A stretch of DNA of 64,000 nucleotides from Cyanobacteria bacterium SIG27 (GCA_015152565.1 SUTT01000003.1:1-64000); one strand, 5' to 3'; positions 10,442-20,467 are shown, counted from the stretch's first letter. Notes: a model not told the origin generated them from the sequence alone. Program-made: numbers and translations.

Positions 10442-11464
10442 ATGAGCATACATATTGGTATTATTTCTTCATGCAATAATAATTGCAGTTATTGTTTTAG
10501 AGAAAATAATTATAAAAAAGCTGGTTCAATATTAGAATTTGATGAAATTATGCAAATTTTTGATTGGTCGGCTGGTGCGCCTCACATGGGTATATCCGGA
10601 GGAGAGCCTACACTTCATCCTGATGTTTATAGAATATGTGAAGAATCAATTAAAAGATTTAAAACGTCATTTTTTACAAATTTAACTTGCAAGACTTCAT
10701 TAATGGAACAATTAAAAAGCTTGAATATGGAGTGGCTTGTAAACGCAAATACAAGAGAAGAGCTTTTTGATAATTTTGAAGCAAATATGTATTGTTTAAA
10801 CAAGTTAGAAAATGCAGGCAATACTACTTTTGGTGTCACTTTAACAAGCAATTTAGAAGAAGACATAGGCTACATTAAAAAATTAATTAGATTAGGTAAG
10901 TTATATCCTCGTGTTGTGAATTATTATAGAATTGGGCTTGCTACACCATGTCATGATAAAGAATTTAAATTGAAAAATTTTGATAAATCAATTCTTGAAT
11001 TTTATAAAATGATGGATGCTGAAAATCAACATCATATCCCTATAATTTTTGATTGTTGTATTAATAGCTGTCAATTGAGCGAAAAAGTAATGCTTAAGGT
11101 TTTACAAGATCATAGAACAAGTGCTTTTAGTCATGGGTGTAATATGACATCAAGAGTGGATATAAAAGCAGATAAAAGAATTGGATTTTGCGCCTCTTTA
11201 CCTTATGAAATGTATGAGGGTTTTAGCGATTATAGAATGTTTTCAAATTGGCTAGAAGCATATAAGAGCATAGAAGAAATAATGCTAAATTATATGAATA
11301 AATATCGATATTTTTGTAAACAAACCAATAAATGTACCAACAAAAATTGTCAAGGGGCTTGCTTTGCATTGATTGCAAATTTAGTCAAAGAAGAGCAAAA
11401 GAAACCTCAAATTGTGCAAAAATGGCATAAATTAAGAAGAGATTTAGTTGATTTTATTTTATAA
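10442..11464 (+). CDS. radical SAM protein, paralog 2 (tandem duplicate)
   Basis: SSCNNNCSYCFRE, GISGGEPTLHPD, C-terminal CKQTNKCTNKNCQGAC; colinear with the 9353..10369 protein throughout. Confidence 0.88.
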   Translation: MSIHIGIISSCNNNCSYCFRENNYKKAGSILEFDEIMQIFDWSAGAPHMGISGGEPTLHPDVYRICEESIKRFKTSFFTNLTCKTSLMEQLKSLNMEWLVNANTREELFDNFEANMYCLNKLENAGNTTFGVTLTSNLEEDIGYIKKLIRLGKLYPRVVNYYRIGLATPCHDKEFKLKNFDKSILEFYKMMDAENQHHIPIIFDCCINSCQLSEKVMLKVLQDHRTSAFSHGCNMTSRVDIKADKRIGFCASLPYEMYEGFSDYRMFSNWLEAYKSIEEIMLNYMNKYRYFCKQTNKCTNKNCQGACFALIANLVKEEQKKPQIVQKWHKLRRDLVDFIL

Positions 11465-11540
11465 ATACTTATATAGTACGAGTTACAAAACATGTTATGC
11501 TGAGTTATAATCTTCAATATGATAGTATTTTGAGGTAATT

Positions 11541-12083
11541 ATGGCTGATAATTTTGAAAAAATCAAATGCCCTGCTTGCAATAATGAGATGAAAAAAGTA
11601 TTCATTCCTACTGCAGGTATAAATGTTGATGTCTGTTGCGATGGTTGTGGCGGAATATATTTTGATAATAGAGAATATTATAAATTTGATGAACCACACG
11701 AAGATGCAGATGTGATTTTTAATGAATTAGCAAATAAAACATTAACTCAAATTGATGAAAACGCAAAAAGAATCTGTCCTTGTTGCGGTGCGACGATGGT
11801 TAAAAACTATTCAAGTATTAAAAGACAGATACAAATTGACGAATGCTATAAGTGTGGCGCTAAATTTTTAGACGGCGGTGAATTGCAAAAAATTAGAGAT
11901 GAATATCCTAGCGAAGAAGCAAGACAAGCTGATTTTACAAATAGAATTTATGCTCTTGTTGGCAAGGAATATGAATTAATTATGAAAGCAAATAGAAAGT
12001 GGGAGCAAGAAAGAGCTGAAAACTTTACAAAAACTCTTTGCAAACGTCTTATGAGAGTTTTTTCTTTTGGATTATTTAAATAG
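11541..12083 (+). CDS. zinc-ribbon (TFIIB-like zf) domain protein
   Basis: Paired CPACNNEM...CCDGCGGIYFDN and CPCCGATM...DECYKCGAKFLDGGEL. Confidence 0.75.
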   Translation: MADNFEKIKCPACNNEMKKVFIPTAGINVDVCCDGCGGIYFDNREYYKFDEPHEDADVIFNELANKTLTQIDENAKRICPCCGATMVKNYSSIKRQIQIDECYKCGAKFLDGGELQKIRDEYPSEEARQADFTNRIYALVGKEYELIMKANRKWEQERAENFTKTLCKRLMRVFSFGLFK

Positions 12084-12094
12084 GATAGAAATTA

Positions 12095-13273
12095 GTGGCT
12101 GTTTTTTTCTATAAATGCAAACATAATAATGATATTGAGAATGGTTTTATTGAAGCAAAAAATATACAGGAAGCTTCAAATAAGCTTGAAAAATCTGGAC
12201 TAACAATTTTAGAATTAAAAGAACAGAACAATCTTAAAAGCAATGTATATTTAAATTACGAATTAACACCGTTAACCATTAAAGAAAAAAAAGATTTTTA
12301 TAATTCATTTTATAAACAATATAAAGCAGGCATTCCATTTCATGAGATTTTTAATAATATCATGGTTGTAGCTTCAAGTGGAAATATTAAAGCAATATGT
12401 TTTAATATCATTAAAAAGTTACAAAAAAATAATACAATAGAAGACGTATTTAATTGTTATTCAAAATACATAGGTAAAACTGAAGCTAATCTTATTATTG
12501 CAGGAGAAAAATCTGGTAAATTAGAAAATACATTAAGTAAAATTTCTCAACAAGTAAAAGAGCAAGAAGAATTTAGGGCTAATCTGATTTCTAAAGCAAA
12601 ATATCCCGCAATTGTTTTTGGTTTGATTATTTTTTCTTGTATGGTGTTTGCATTTTTTGTATTTCCTGCATTTAATGCAACAATTGACAATCAAGATGTT
12701 GATTTTAAGGCATTGTGTTTTAAAGCTATTATCAAAATTGCAATATCAATGGGTGTTATTGGTGTAGTTGTTTTAAATATAGCTAAAAATAAGCAATTGC
12801 AAAAAACTTTTTTAAATTGGGTGTTGGGGTTAAAATTTTTAAAACCGACTATAGAAAATTACAATTTTTCAAATTATTTTTTCACTTTAGCTTTAGCGCA
12901 AGACGCAGGTGTTCCTTTGGATGAATCGCTTGAACTTTCAAGTCAAACAATTAGTTCTTTTGAACTAAATAAAAAATTAAATAAAGCAAAAAAAATGATA
13001 CAAGAGGGTTGCGAAATTGCAACAGCTTTTGAAATATCAGGTATATTTAGCGAATATGCTATATCTCAAATTTCTGCAGCCGAAAAAACAGGCGAACTGT
13101 CTAAAACGTATGAAGATGTTGCATTGGATTATCGAAAAGAATATTTAGCACAAATAGATACTTTGGTTAAGCTTGTTGAACCATCAATGTTGTGTTTTGC
13201 GGCAATTATTATTTTAATAGTTGGCGTTAAAATGTATTCAAAATATTATGAAACACTGTTTTCTTTGTTTTAA
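12095..13273 (+). CDS. type II secretion / type IV pilus inner-membrane protein, GspF/PilC family
   Basis: GTG start; AVFFYKCKHNNDIENGFIEAKN N-domain, two T2SSF repeats (YKAGIPFHEIF..., AQDAGVPLDESLELSSQTI...), ISAAEKTGEL, C-terminal TM. Confidence 0.85.
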   Translation: MAVFFYKCKHNNDIENGFIEAKNIQEASNKLEKSGLTILELKEQNNLKSNVYLNYELTPLTIKEKKDFYNSFYKQYKAGIPFHEIFNNIMVVASSGNIKAICFNIIKKLQKNNTIEDVFNCYSKYIGKTEANLIIAGEKSGKLENTLSKISQQVKEQEEFRANLISKAKYPAIVFGLIIFSCMVFAFFVFPAFNATIDNQDVDFKALCFKAIIKIAISMGVIGVVVLNIAKNKQLQKTFLNWVLGLKFLKPTIENYNFSNYFFTLALAQDAGVPLDESLELSSQTISSFELNKKLNKAKKMIQEGCEIATAFEISGIFSEYAISQISAAEKTGELSKTYEDVALDYRKEYLAQIDTLVKLVEPSMLCFAAIIILIVGVKMYSKYYETLFSLF

Positions 13274-13325
13274 ATTTAGCTAAAGATATTTTTGTAAACA
13301 AATGTAAAGAAAATCATCGGATTGC

Positions 13326-13369
13326 TAAAGTTTCTTTATTTTATTGTCGATTACGTTCTTGTATATAAT
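13326..13369 (+). promoter_or_regulatory. candidate promoter: sigma28-like TAAAGTTT-N12-GTCGATTA plus a TATAAT at 13364-13369
   Basis: Read directly; spacing one base longer than the classical TAAAGTTT-N11-GCCGATAA consensus. Confidence 0.3.
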
Positions 13370-13396
13370 TTTATTTTCTAAAGGAGACAATGGAAT

Positions 13397-16300
13397 ATGG
13401 GAAACGTAAACGGTAGCGATTTTATGAAAATGATGGGTGAAACCGTTTTAGATCAAGAGTGGATGACCAAAATGTATGGCACAAAAAAAGCTGATCAAAT
13501 GAATGAGCTTAAAAAAGTGTTTACATACGTGGCGGATAATGACGTTAGTGCGGATGATAAAAAAGCTTTAATGGCTAAGGCTGAAACTATACAAGAAAAA
13601 GTTGAAACGCTAGAAGCTAAAATGGCAGTTTTGGCTGAAGAATTAACAAAAAATGAAGCTGAAATTTCAAAACATGCTAAAGCTATTGCAAACTTAGCTA
13701 CTCAAGCTGAGGATAAAACCGAAGAAATGCAAGAAGCCCATGCTGCTTGGGTTCAACAATGTGTTACTGACGTTTTTGCTCAATATAAGAGAAACCCAGA
13801 ATCCGTTGGCGGAAAAGATGGTATTGCTCCCGAAATAAGAAGAAGAATTCAAGGCTCAACTGCTTTTGAAGTTATGCAAGGTCAAATTGATACGATTTTA
13901 ACTCAATTAGACGCTAAAAAAGACGTTGTAGACGAACTTATTGGAAAAGCTGATAAATGGATTACTCAAAATAAAATTTTGGAAGCTCAATATGGTGTTA
14001 CAAAATCTACTTACGATTTATTAAATACTACAATTTCAAGAATTGGTAATAACTCTACAACATACGTTAATACTGATTTTGATAAGAATATTCCAACTTA
14101 TTCTCCTGAAAAAGTTGCGGTTATTTCTAATTATTCTCTAGATACAAATATTAATGTTCCGGCAGGTGAAAATCCACATTATGATGAAAATTCTCAACCA
14201 CCAAGTTTAGAATCATTAGGAACAATTACAGAAAAATACAAAGATTTATTAGGTGTAAAAACAACAGGCGAAGCTTATTCTTCATCAAATAAAGCAGTGT
14301 TAGCCCTTGGTGAAGCACTAAATAAGAATGGTGATGGCACTGGTATTATAGAAGATTTGGCAGCTTGTGGCTTAGCGCCAAATCAAATGGCAGCGTTTAT
14401 TGCTCAAAACTTTGGTGGAGCAATGATTAAAGCAAATGGCGCTCATTTAACTATTCCTTATGGTCATGATAACTCTGCTGCAAAAACTTACGGCATATTA
14501 TCGCAAAAAGTTAAAGAATACGATAGTTCATTTACCGGTTGTTTGAACACTTGGGATAAAGAAGGTGGAAACACTATCAATTCTAATAATCAAATTAAAT
14601 CTTTAAGTGAAAACGGACAAGATATTTTGGCTGATATGAAAGCCCATGGCTTTACATTTAAAGAAGCGATGTATGCATTGTTTAATCCTGAAACAGGTTT
14701 ATTTAAAGACAGTGGCGTTTCATATAATGTTAATGCTCAAGGTGACACTCCAAATTACTTTATTGAATTTGCGGGCGATAGCGAAACAGCTGAAATGTAC
14801 AAGGCGCTTAGTGATACAATATATAACAATTGGGGCGTAAGACCATCAAGAGGTTTGTCTTCTGAAAAATATGATAATGGCGAAGAAATCGTAACTCCTG
14901 AACCAACAGATACTCCGGAACCAGACCCAACAACAGGTCCAAGCGTTTCTCGTTCTGACCCAATTTGGTTTAGCTTAGGCGAAGATAAAAATGAAAAATT
15001 CTCATTCGTAATCGATAGGGATAAAGATGGTGCATTTACAAATTCTGAGGACTTTGTAGGTGGTTCATCTAGTGCAACTTGGCTTGAAGATTTAAAATCT
15101 TTAGATGCTGATGGTAATGGTGTATTAGAAGGTTCTGAACTTGAAGAATTAAAAGTTCTTGGAACAAAATATACTGATGGTGATGGTTCTATTGACGATT
15201 ATAATGAGTATACACCTGATCAAAAAGCTCATGAAGAAGGATTTGATAGACAAACAGCAACAACTGTTGAATATACTCTAACAAATGCTGCAAAAATGGG
15301 AATTACTTCAATTAATCTAAACGATTTAGAAGGTTCTGTTAACCAATCAAAAGGTCAATATGATGTTAACGGTTCTGAATTATTCTCTGACTCATTCAAA
15401 TTCCAAATGGGTGATAAAGAAGTAGAAGCATTTAGGCAAGATGAAACTAATGTATTTATGGATACAATCTATGGTGATGCTTATGGTAAAGGCTTCAAAC
15501 TTGGCTTACAAGATGCACAAGTCCAAGAAATCATGGATAAAGACTATGGTGAATACGATAAGTTTGCTTCAAGATTTGCTCAAATGTTTGCCGACATTAA
15601 TGTATTGAAAAATATTGACGCTCTTAAAGAAAATATTAACAGTATGGCACTAGATGCAATTAGCGACGCTGAAAAACTAGCTCATGCGGAATTGGTAAAA
15701 GCTCAAAATAGAGCAGCAGCAATGAAAGACGTTAATGGCTGGGATGGCATTAAAGTGGAAGTTCAAAATATTGCCCGCCAAAAAGGCGTAGAAATTGATA
15801 TGACACAAGCAAAAGGTATCTATGTACTTGACGCTTCATTGAGTGCATCAGGCGTTGTTGATAGATATATTGAACAACAAAATGATGAACAAAATGCTAG
15901 AGATAGTATTCAATTAAGAAAAGATACTTGGGAAGCAATGCTTCTTGGTATGCAACAAGGCGTTATGATTGAATTTTCTGAAGCAAAACAAGCTCTTGAA
16001 GAAGGCTCTACTCCTGAAGAATATGTTAAACAACAACTTGATCTTCAAGCAAATCAATCAGATATTGATGTTACACAAGAAGACTTCAGTGTTAATAGAG
16101 CAAGAGAACAAGAAATCTATAACGCATTTAATGAAGTATTTGATGGTGCAGGTATGTCAGATAGAACAGTTGAAGCATTGGCTAGATTGTGCGCTGCTGA
16201 AATTGAAAATTCTGAATATATGAAAAATAAAACCGGCAAAGAATTGGCTGAAAAGATTTTAGCTAATATGCCAAAAGTCGAAACTACTCCAAAAGAAGAA

Positions 16301-16414
16301 GAATATGTTGAGTGGATTCGTGGTCCACAGCAAGAAGCTCCTACCGGTTACGAGGGAATACTTGCTGCAAAATATGGAATAGATGCAGAACATTTAAAAT
16401 ATTTAAGTATGTAG
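13397..16414 (+). CDS. large coiled-coil / EF-hand-type calcium-binding protein, 1005 aa
   Basis: N-terminal coiled coil (AKAETIQEKVETLEAKMAVLAEELTKNEAEI), PEPTDTPEPDPTTGPS linker, EF-hand loops DRDKDGAFTNSEDF and DADGNGVLEGSELEEL; no obvious signal peptide. Confidence 0.7.
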   Translation: MGNVNGSDFMKMMGETVLDQEWMTKMYGTKKADQMNELKKVFTYVADNDVSADDKKALMAKAETIQEKVETLEAKMAVLAEELTKNEAEISKHAKAIANLATQAEDKTEEMQEAHAAWVQQCVTDVFAQYKRNPESVGGKDGIAPEIRRRIQGSTAFEVMQGQIDTILTQLDAKKDVVDELIGKADKWITQNKILEAQYGVTKSTYDLLNTTISRIGNNSTTYVNTDFDKNIPTYSPEKVAVISNYSLDTNINVPAGENPHYDENSQPPSLESLGTITEKYKDLLGVKTTGEAYSSSNKAVLALGEALNKNGDGTGIIEDLAACGLAPNQMAAFIAQNFGGAMIKANGAHLTIPYGHDNSAAKTYGILSQKVKEYDSSFTGCLNTWDKEGGNTINSNNQIKSLSENGQDILADMKAHGFTFKEAMYALFNPETGLFKDSGVSYNVNAQGDTPNYFIEFAGDSETAEMYKALSDTIYNNWGVRPSRGLSSEKYDNGEEIVTPEPTDTPEPDPTTGPSVSRSDPIWFSLGEDKNEKFSFVIDRDKDGAFTNSEDFVGGSSSATWLEDLKSLDADGNGVLEGSELEELKVLGTKYTDGDGSIDDYNEYTPDQKAHEEGFDRQTATTVEYTLTNAAKMGITSINLNDLEGSVNQSKGQYDVNGSELFSDSFKFQMGDKEVEAFRQDETNVFMDTIYGDAYGKGFKLGLQDAQVQEIMDKDYGEYDKFASRFAQMFADINVLKNIDALKENINSMALDAISDAEKLAHAELVKAQNRAAAMKDVNGWDGIKVEVQNIARQKGVEIDMTQAKGIYVLDASLSASGVVDRYIEQQNDEQNARDSIQLRKDTWEAMLLGMQQGVMIEFSEAKQALEEGSTPEEYVKQQLDLQANQSDIDVTQEDFSVNRAREQEIYNAFNEVFDGAGMSDRTVEALARLCAAEIENSEYMKNKTGKELAEKILANMPKVETTPKEEEYVEWIRGPQQEAPTGYEGILAAKYGIDAEHLKYLSM

Positions 16415-16415
16415 C

Positions 16416-16442
16416 AAAAAGCCTGCCTAGCGCAGGCTTTTT
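16416..16442. terminator. terminator between convergent EF-hand gene and bioB
   Basis: GCCTGC-CTAGC-GCAGGC followed by T5, A run on the other side. Confidence 0.75.
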
Positions 16443-17347
16443 AATGTTTTTGAAGCTTTTTTGACTTTTTGTTTGTCATCATCTGGGCTAAAACCTGTTG
16501 TGGTTAAATAATTTCCAACAATAGCGCTATCAATGCAGTTATCAATTAAAAGTTGAATGTTTTCTTGTGATAATCTCGCTTTTTTACCTCCTGCAAGGCG
16601 AATTGAAGCAGTTGGATTAGCGATTTTAAAAATTGCAATTGTTCTAATAATATTTTCTTCATCGATTTTATCGAAGTAATTTTCAAAAGGTGTTCCTTTG
16701 ATTGGCGTTAAAATATTAACAGGGATGCTATCGGGGTTAATTTCAGCTAACTCTAGCGCCATTTCTATTCTTTGTTCTACGGTTTCACCCATTCCGATAA
16801 TTACTCCGCAACAAAGTTCAATTCCCGCCCCCTTTATGTTTTTGCAAGTTTCTATTCTATCTTCGTAAGTGTGAGTTGTGCAAATTTCGCTATGATAGCT
16901 TTTGCAAGTATTAATATTATGGTGAAATCTGTTTAAACCAGCTTTTTTTAATTGTTTTGCAAGTTCAGGAGAGCAAATTCCAATGCTAGCACAAGACTTT
17001 AATCCAAGAGCGTTAATTTCTTTAATCATTTTTAAAAGTTCATTGAAGTCTTTTGCTTCATCGGGAGTTTTTCCCGATGTTACTATTGCAAAATTAATTG
17101 CGCCATTTTCTTTTGATTCTTTTGCGCTTTTTATAACTTCGCCAACACTTACTAATGGATGAGTGTAGATATCGGTATTATAATGAGTTGATTGAGAACA
17201 ATATTTACAATTTTGAGAGCATTTTCCTGTTCGAGCAGAAATTAATGAGCAAAATTCAAATTCTTTAAATGTATATTTTTTAGCTTTAGCTAGTAATTCT
17301 TCAAGTGGTAAATTGTATAATTTTAATAATTCTTCTTTTGTTTTCAT
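16427..17347 (-). CDS. bioB: biotin synthase BioB
   Basis: SARTGKCSQNCKYCSQS (CxxxCxxC), HHNINT, GVIIGMGET, NILTPIKGTPFE, ASIRLAGGK. Confidence 0.96.
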   Translation of the reverse strand: MKTKEELLKLYNLPLEELLAKAKKYTFKEFEFCSLISARTGKCSQNCKYCSQSTHYNTDIYTHPLVSVGEVIKSAKESKENGAINFAIVTSGKTPDEAKDFNELLKMIKEINALGLKSCASIGICSPELAKQLKKAGLNRFHHNINTCKSYHSEICTTHTYEDRIETCKNIKGAGIELCCGVIIGMGETVEQRIEMALELAEINPDSIPVNILTPIKGTPFENYFDKIDEENIIRTIAIFKIANPTASIRLAGGKKARLSQENIQLLIDNCIDSAIVGNYLTTTGFSPDDDKQKVKKASKTLKSLR

Positions 17348-17377
17348 ATTCTAAAATCCTCGTTGTATAATCGTATC

Positions 17378-18037
17378 ATGAATAAATCGATTTTTATAAC
17401 TGGAGTTGATACAGATATAGGTAAAACCTTTGTTAGTGCTGGTTTGTGTTTGGCGCTTAAAAATAAAGGACTAAAAGTTGGCTATTTTAAACCATTTCAA
17501 TCAGGTGCAATTGAAAAAAACGGTGTTTTAATTGCACCTGATGTTGAGCAATTGAAAAAATATAATATTAAGACGCTTTATTCTTATTTATTTAAAGGAG
17601 ATGTTTCTCCGCATTTAGCAAGCGTTTTAGACGATATTGAAGTAGATATTGATAAAATAAAAACTGATTTAGAAAACTTTAAAAAAGAGAATGATTTTAC
17701 TATAATTGAGGGTGCTGGAGGGCTTTATTGTCCTGCGTATAAGGGGAAAACGTTTGCTGATATTATTGCTTATTTAAATCAAGAAATAATAATTGTCACT
17801 ACTCCTGATTTAGGAAGAATTAATCATGCCTTAATGACGATTGAATGCGCCAAACAAAAAGGAATTAAAATCAAAGGTTTAATTATTAATAAAATGCCTG
17901 AAAATAAGACTTTATCACAAGAACATTTCATAAAAGAGCTTAAAATGTTTTGTGATGTTGAAATTTTAGGAGTTATTCAAAAAATGGAAAATTATAGCGA
18001 AAGTCTTATCTATCAAGCTTTTGAAAATATTATATAA
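17378..18037 (+). CDS. bioD: dethiobiotin synthase BioD
   Basis: MNKSIFITGVDTDIGKTFVSAGL, KPFQSG, IIEGAGGLYCP; ORF track starts at 17363. Confidence 0.93.
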   Translation: MNKSIFITGVDTDIGKTFVSAGLCLALKNKGLKVGYFKPFQSGAIEKNGVLIAPDVEQLKKYNIKTLYSYLFKGDVSPHLASVLDDIEVDIDKIKTDLENFKKENDFTIIEGAGGLYCPAYKGKTFADIIAYLNQEIIIVTTPDLGRINHALMTIECAKQKGIKIKGLIINKMPENKTLSQEHFIKELKMFCDVEILGVIQKMENYSESLIYQAFENII

Positions 18038-18723
18038 ACAGGTTTATAAGTTAATTTGTTTTGAAATTTTTTATCTAAAATTTCCATAGATTTTTTAATT
18101 TCTTTATAGTTTAAAGTATTTTTTGAAATGGCGTTAACACCTGTTAATTTAAGATGCTTTAAAAGTTCATTTGGGCTTTTAAATTGAAGAGTGTGAATTT
18201 CTTGTTCGATTTTTGAATTTTTGAAAATTTTTTCAATTTCTTCAATGGTTTTATAATCAAGACTTATATTGAAACTTTCTCTGATTTCAAAAAAATTATC
18301 AGACGCAAAAGTGGTAAGAGCCAAAATCCCATCTTGGGCTAAATATGATTTTAATTTTTCAATTGTTACAGAAAAGTCGTTGCACCATTGTAAACTCGCA
18401 TTTGCAATAATTAAATTGAATTTTTCTTTTGTTTTGAAACTTTCAACGTCTTCTTTTTGAAATTTGATTTTAGGGCTTAAACTTTTAATTTTTTCAAAAC
18501 TATCTACAATATCAAGGGCTAAATAGTTTTCAAAATCAAATTTTTTAATTATTTTTTTGGTTAAAATTCCTGAATATGAGCCAATTTCAAGAATATTATT
18601 AAAATTAGTTCGATTGATTAAACTAACAAGTTTTTTTGCCATTTTTTCTTGAATTATGGCGTTGTCATCATAAAATTCTATGCTATTTTTAAATTTTTTT
18701 TCAATTAAATTTTTATCTAGCAT
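18013..18723 (-). CDS. bioC: malonyl-ACP O-methyltransferase BioC
   Basis: ILEIGSYSGILTKKI SAM motif, IIANASLQWCNDF (BioC NxxLQW), ALTTFASDNFFEI; adjacent to bioG/bioF. Confidence 0.88.
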   Translation of the reverse strand: MLDKNLIEKKFKNSIEFYDDNAIIQEKMAKKLVSLINRTNFNNILEIGSYSGILTKKIIKKFDFENYLALDIVDSFEKIKSLSPKIKFQKEDVESFKTKEKFNLIIANASLQWCNDFSVTIEKLKSYLAQDGILALTTFASDNFFEIRESFNISLDYKTIEEIEKIFKNSKIEQEIHTLQFKSPNELLKHLKLTGVNAISKNTLNYKEIKKSMEILDKKFQNKLTYKPVYIIFSKA

Positions 18724-19358
18724 AATAAATCGCTCCATTTTTCAAAATTATCAAATGGATAATGTGTTTTATCTATTTTTTTGATTTGTGTTTTATTTTC
18801 CCAAAAAGCAATTTGATTTTTGGTTGGCATAATTTTATCGTCATTTGAAATTATTGCTAAATCAAAATTTAGTTCTTCTTTTGGTTCTATATTTTGAATT
18901 GCAACTAATTCTTCTTTTAATTCGTTTAATGTTCTTGTGATTTTAATATTTGGATTAATTAGTCCTTCACTAAACATATTTTCAATAAATTTATCGCAAC
19001 TATCTTCGCTAAATAATCTAATTGTGAGTTGATATATTCTTTTTGGAATGCCAAAATTGTCATCAATCATTTTTGTTGTTCCGTTTATTGCGATTTTTTT
19101 ATTAAAATCATTAAAATATTTTTTAAATAAATTAACGATATAAACTCCCATAGACCAGCAAATTAGATATTTTTTTTTATATTTTTTAAAATCAAATTGA
19201 GAAAAATCAAATTCAAAATTTCGATAATCAAATAAAATTAAAACGTCAAAATCATCGCTTTTTAAATGTTTAACGGATGTTTCATTCATTGCCCAACCGT
19301 TAAAAAATACGATTAATTTTTTATTATTTTCTTTTTTATTTAGCCAAAGATGTTGCAT
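18717..19358 (-). CDS. bioG: pimeloyl-ACP methyl ester esterase BioG-like (DUF452)
   Basis: VFFNGWAMNE, LFDYRNFEFDF, ICWSMGVYIVN nucleophile elbow, INGT; between bioF and bioC. Confidence 0.85.
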   Translation of the reverse strand: MQHLWLNKKENNKKLIVFFNGWAMNETSVKHLKSDDFDVLILFDYRNFEFDFSQFDFKKYKKKYLICWSMGVYIVNLFKKYFNDFNKKIAINGTTKMIDDNFGIPKRIYQLTIRLFSEDSCDKFIENMFSEGLINPNIKITRTLNELKEELVAIQNIEPKEELNFDLAIISNDDKIMPTKNQIAFWENKTQIKKIDKTHYPFDNFEKWSDLLC

Positions 19359-20467
19359 ATTTCCTCAAAATTTATGTCAGAAGTTAAAGAAATTCTAAGC
19401 CTTGATGTTCCAACGCTAACTGTTGGAGGGTTTATTGGTAAAACATAAAAACCTTTTTGTTGGAGTTCTTGTGCTTTTGAATTTGCGTTTTGCGCACTGC
19501 CTAAAATTATTGGAATAATTTGAGATGAACTTGCACTGGGGTAAATTTGATGAACTTTTTTAAAAAGAGAGTTTAATTTTTCTTTCTTTTCTTTTAAAAG
19601 CTCAAACTTTTCTTCTAGTAAAAAATTGCTCCACATAACATTAACCGGTGCTATCGCTGTTGAAAAAATAAAGCTTGAAGCTTTGTTTATTATATAATTT
19701 ATTATTGTATTATTCGAAATACAGATTGCTCCTGATGAAGCTAGGGCTTTTCCAAGAGTAATTGTAATTATGTCAATTTCATCTAATAAATTCTCTTTCG
19801 CACTAATTCCTGCTAGATTGTCCCCAAAAACACCAAAGGCGTGCGCTTCATCAATCATTAATAAACAATTATATTTCTTTTTTAATTCAACCAATTTTTT
19901 AATGTCTGCAATATCTCCATCCATTGAAAAAACAGATTCAGAAACGATTAAGGCGTTGTTAAACCGGTTTCTTTTTTCTTTCAATATTTTTTCTAAATTA
20001 TCATAATCGTTGTGCTTATAGCGAAAATGTTCAGCTGGAGATAGTTTTAAGCCCGAAATTATACTTGCATGGTTTAATTTATCGCAAAATATTACATCAT
20101 TTTTATTAAAAAGAGAACTAATTATCCCTTGGTTTGCTTGATAACCAGTATTAAAAAGAAGAGCATTTTCTTTATTAAAAAGCTTAGAAAAATTGGCTTC
20201 TAATTTGTTATAACAAGCACTTGTTCCTGTTAAAAGGCGAGCCGAAGCGGAAGAAAAAAGAAATTCTGGATTATTTTTATATTTTTCAATAAATTCAAGC
20301 TTTAAATTGTTATCAGTGCTTAAATTAAGATAATCATTTGATGATAAATTCAACATTTTTTTATTATCAACAATGATATATTTTCCAAATTTCTCTTTTA
20401 TATTTTTAATTGTTCTAAAACTTGAATTAGCTTTTAGTTCTTCAAGTTTTTCTTTGTAATTTTGCAT
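19340..20467 (-). CDS. bioF: 8-amino-7-oxononanoate synthase BioF
   Basis: LSSNDYLNLS, SARLLTGT, LFNTGYQANQGI, MIDEAHAFGVFG, ITLGKALASSGA PLP-Lys motif. Confidence 0.95.
   Translation of the reverse strand: MQNYKEKLEELKANSSFRTIKNIKEKFGKYIIVDNKKMLNLSSNDYLNLSTDNNLKLEFIEKYKNNPEFLFSSASARLLTGTSACYNKLEANFSKLFNKENALLFNTGYQANQGIISSLFNKNDVIFCDKLNHASIISGLKLSPAEHFRYKHNDYDNLEKILKEKRNRFNNALIVSESVFSMDGDIADIKKLVELKKKYNCLLMIDEAHAFGVFGDNLAGISAKENLLDEIDIITITLGKALASSGAICISNNTIINYIINKASSFIFSTAIAPVNVMWSNFLLEEKFELLKEKKEKLNSLFKKVHQIYPSASSSQIIPIILGSAQNANSKAQELQQKGFYVLPINPPTVSVGTSRLRISLTSDINFEEICNIFG

Noticed and set aside
15969-16223. Overlapping +strand ORF within the 1005-aa gene
   Set aside because: Frame-shifted shadow ORF with biased composition; the long frame is clearly the coding one.
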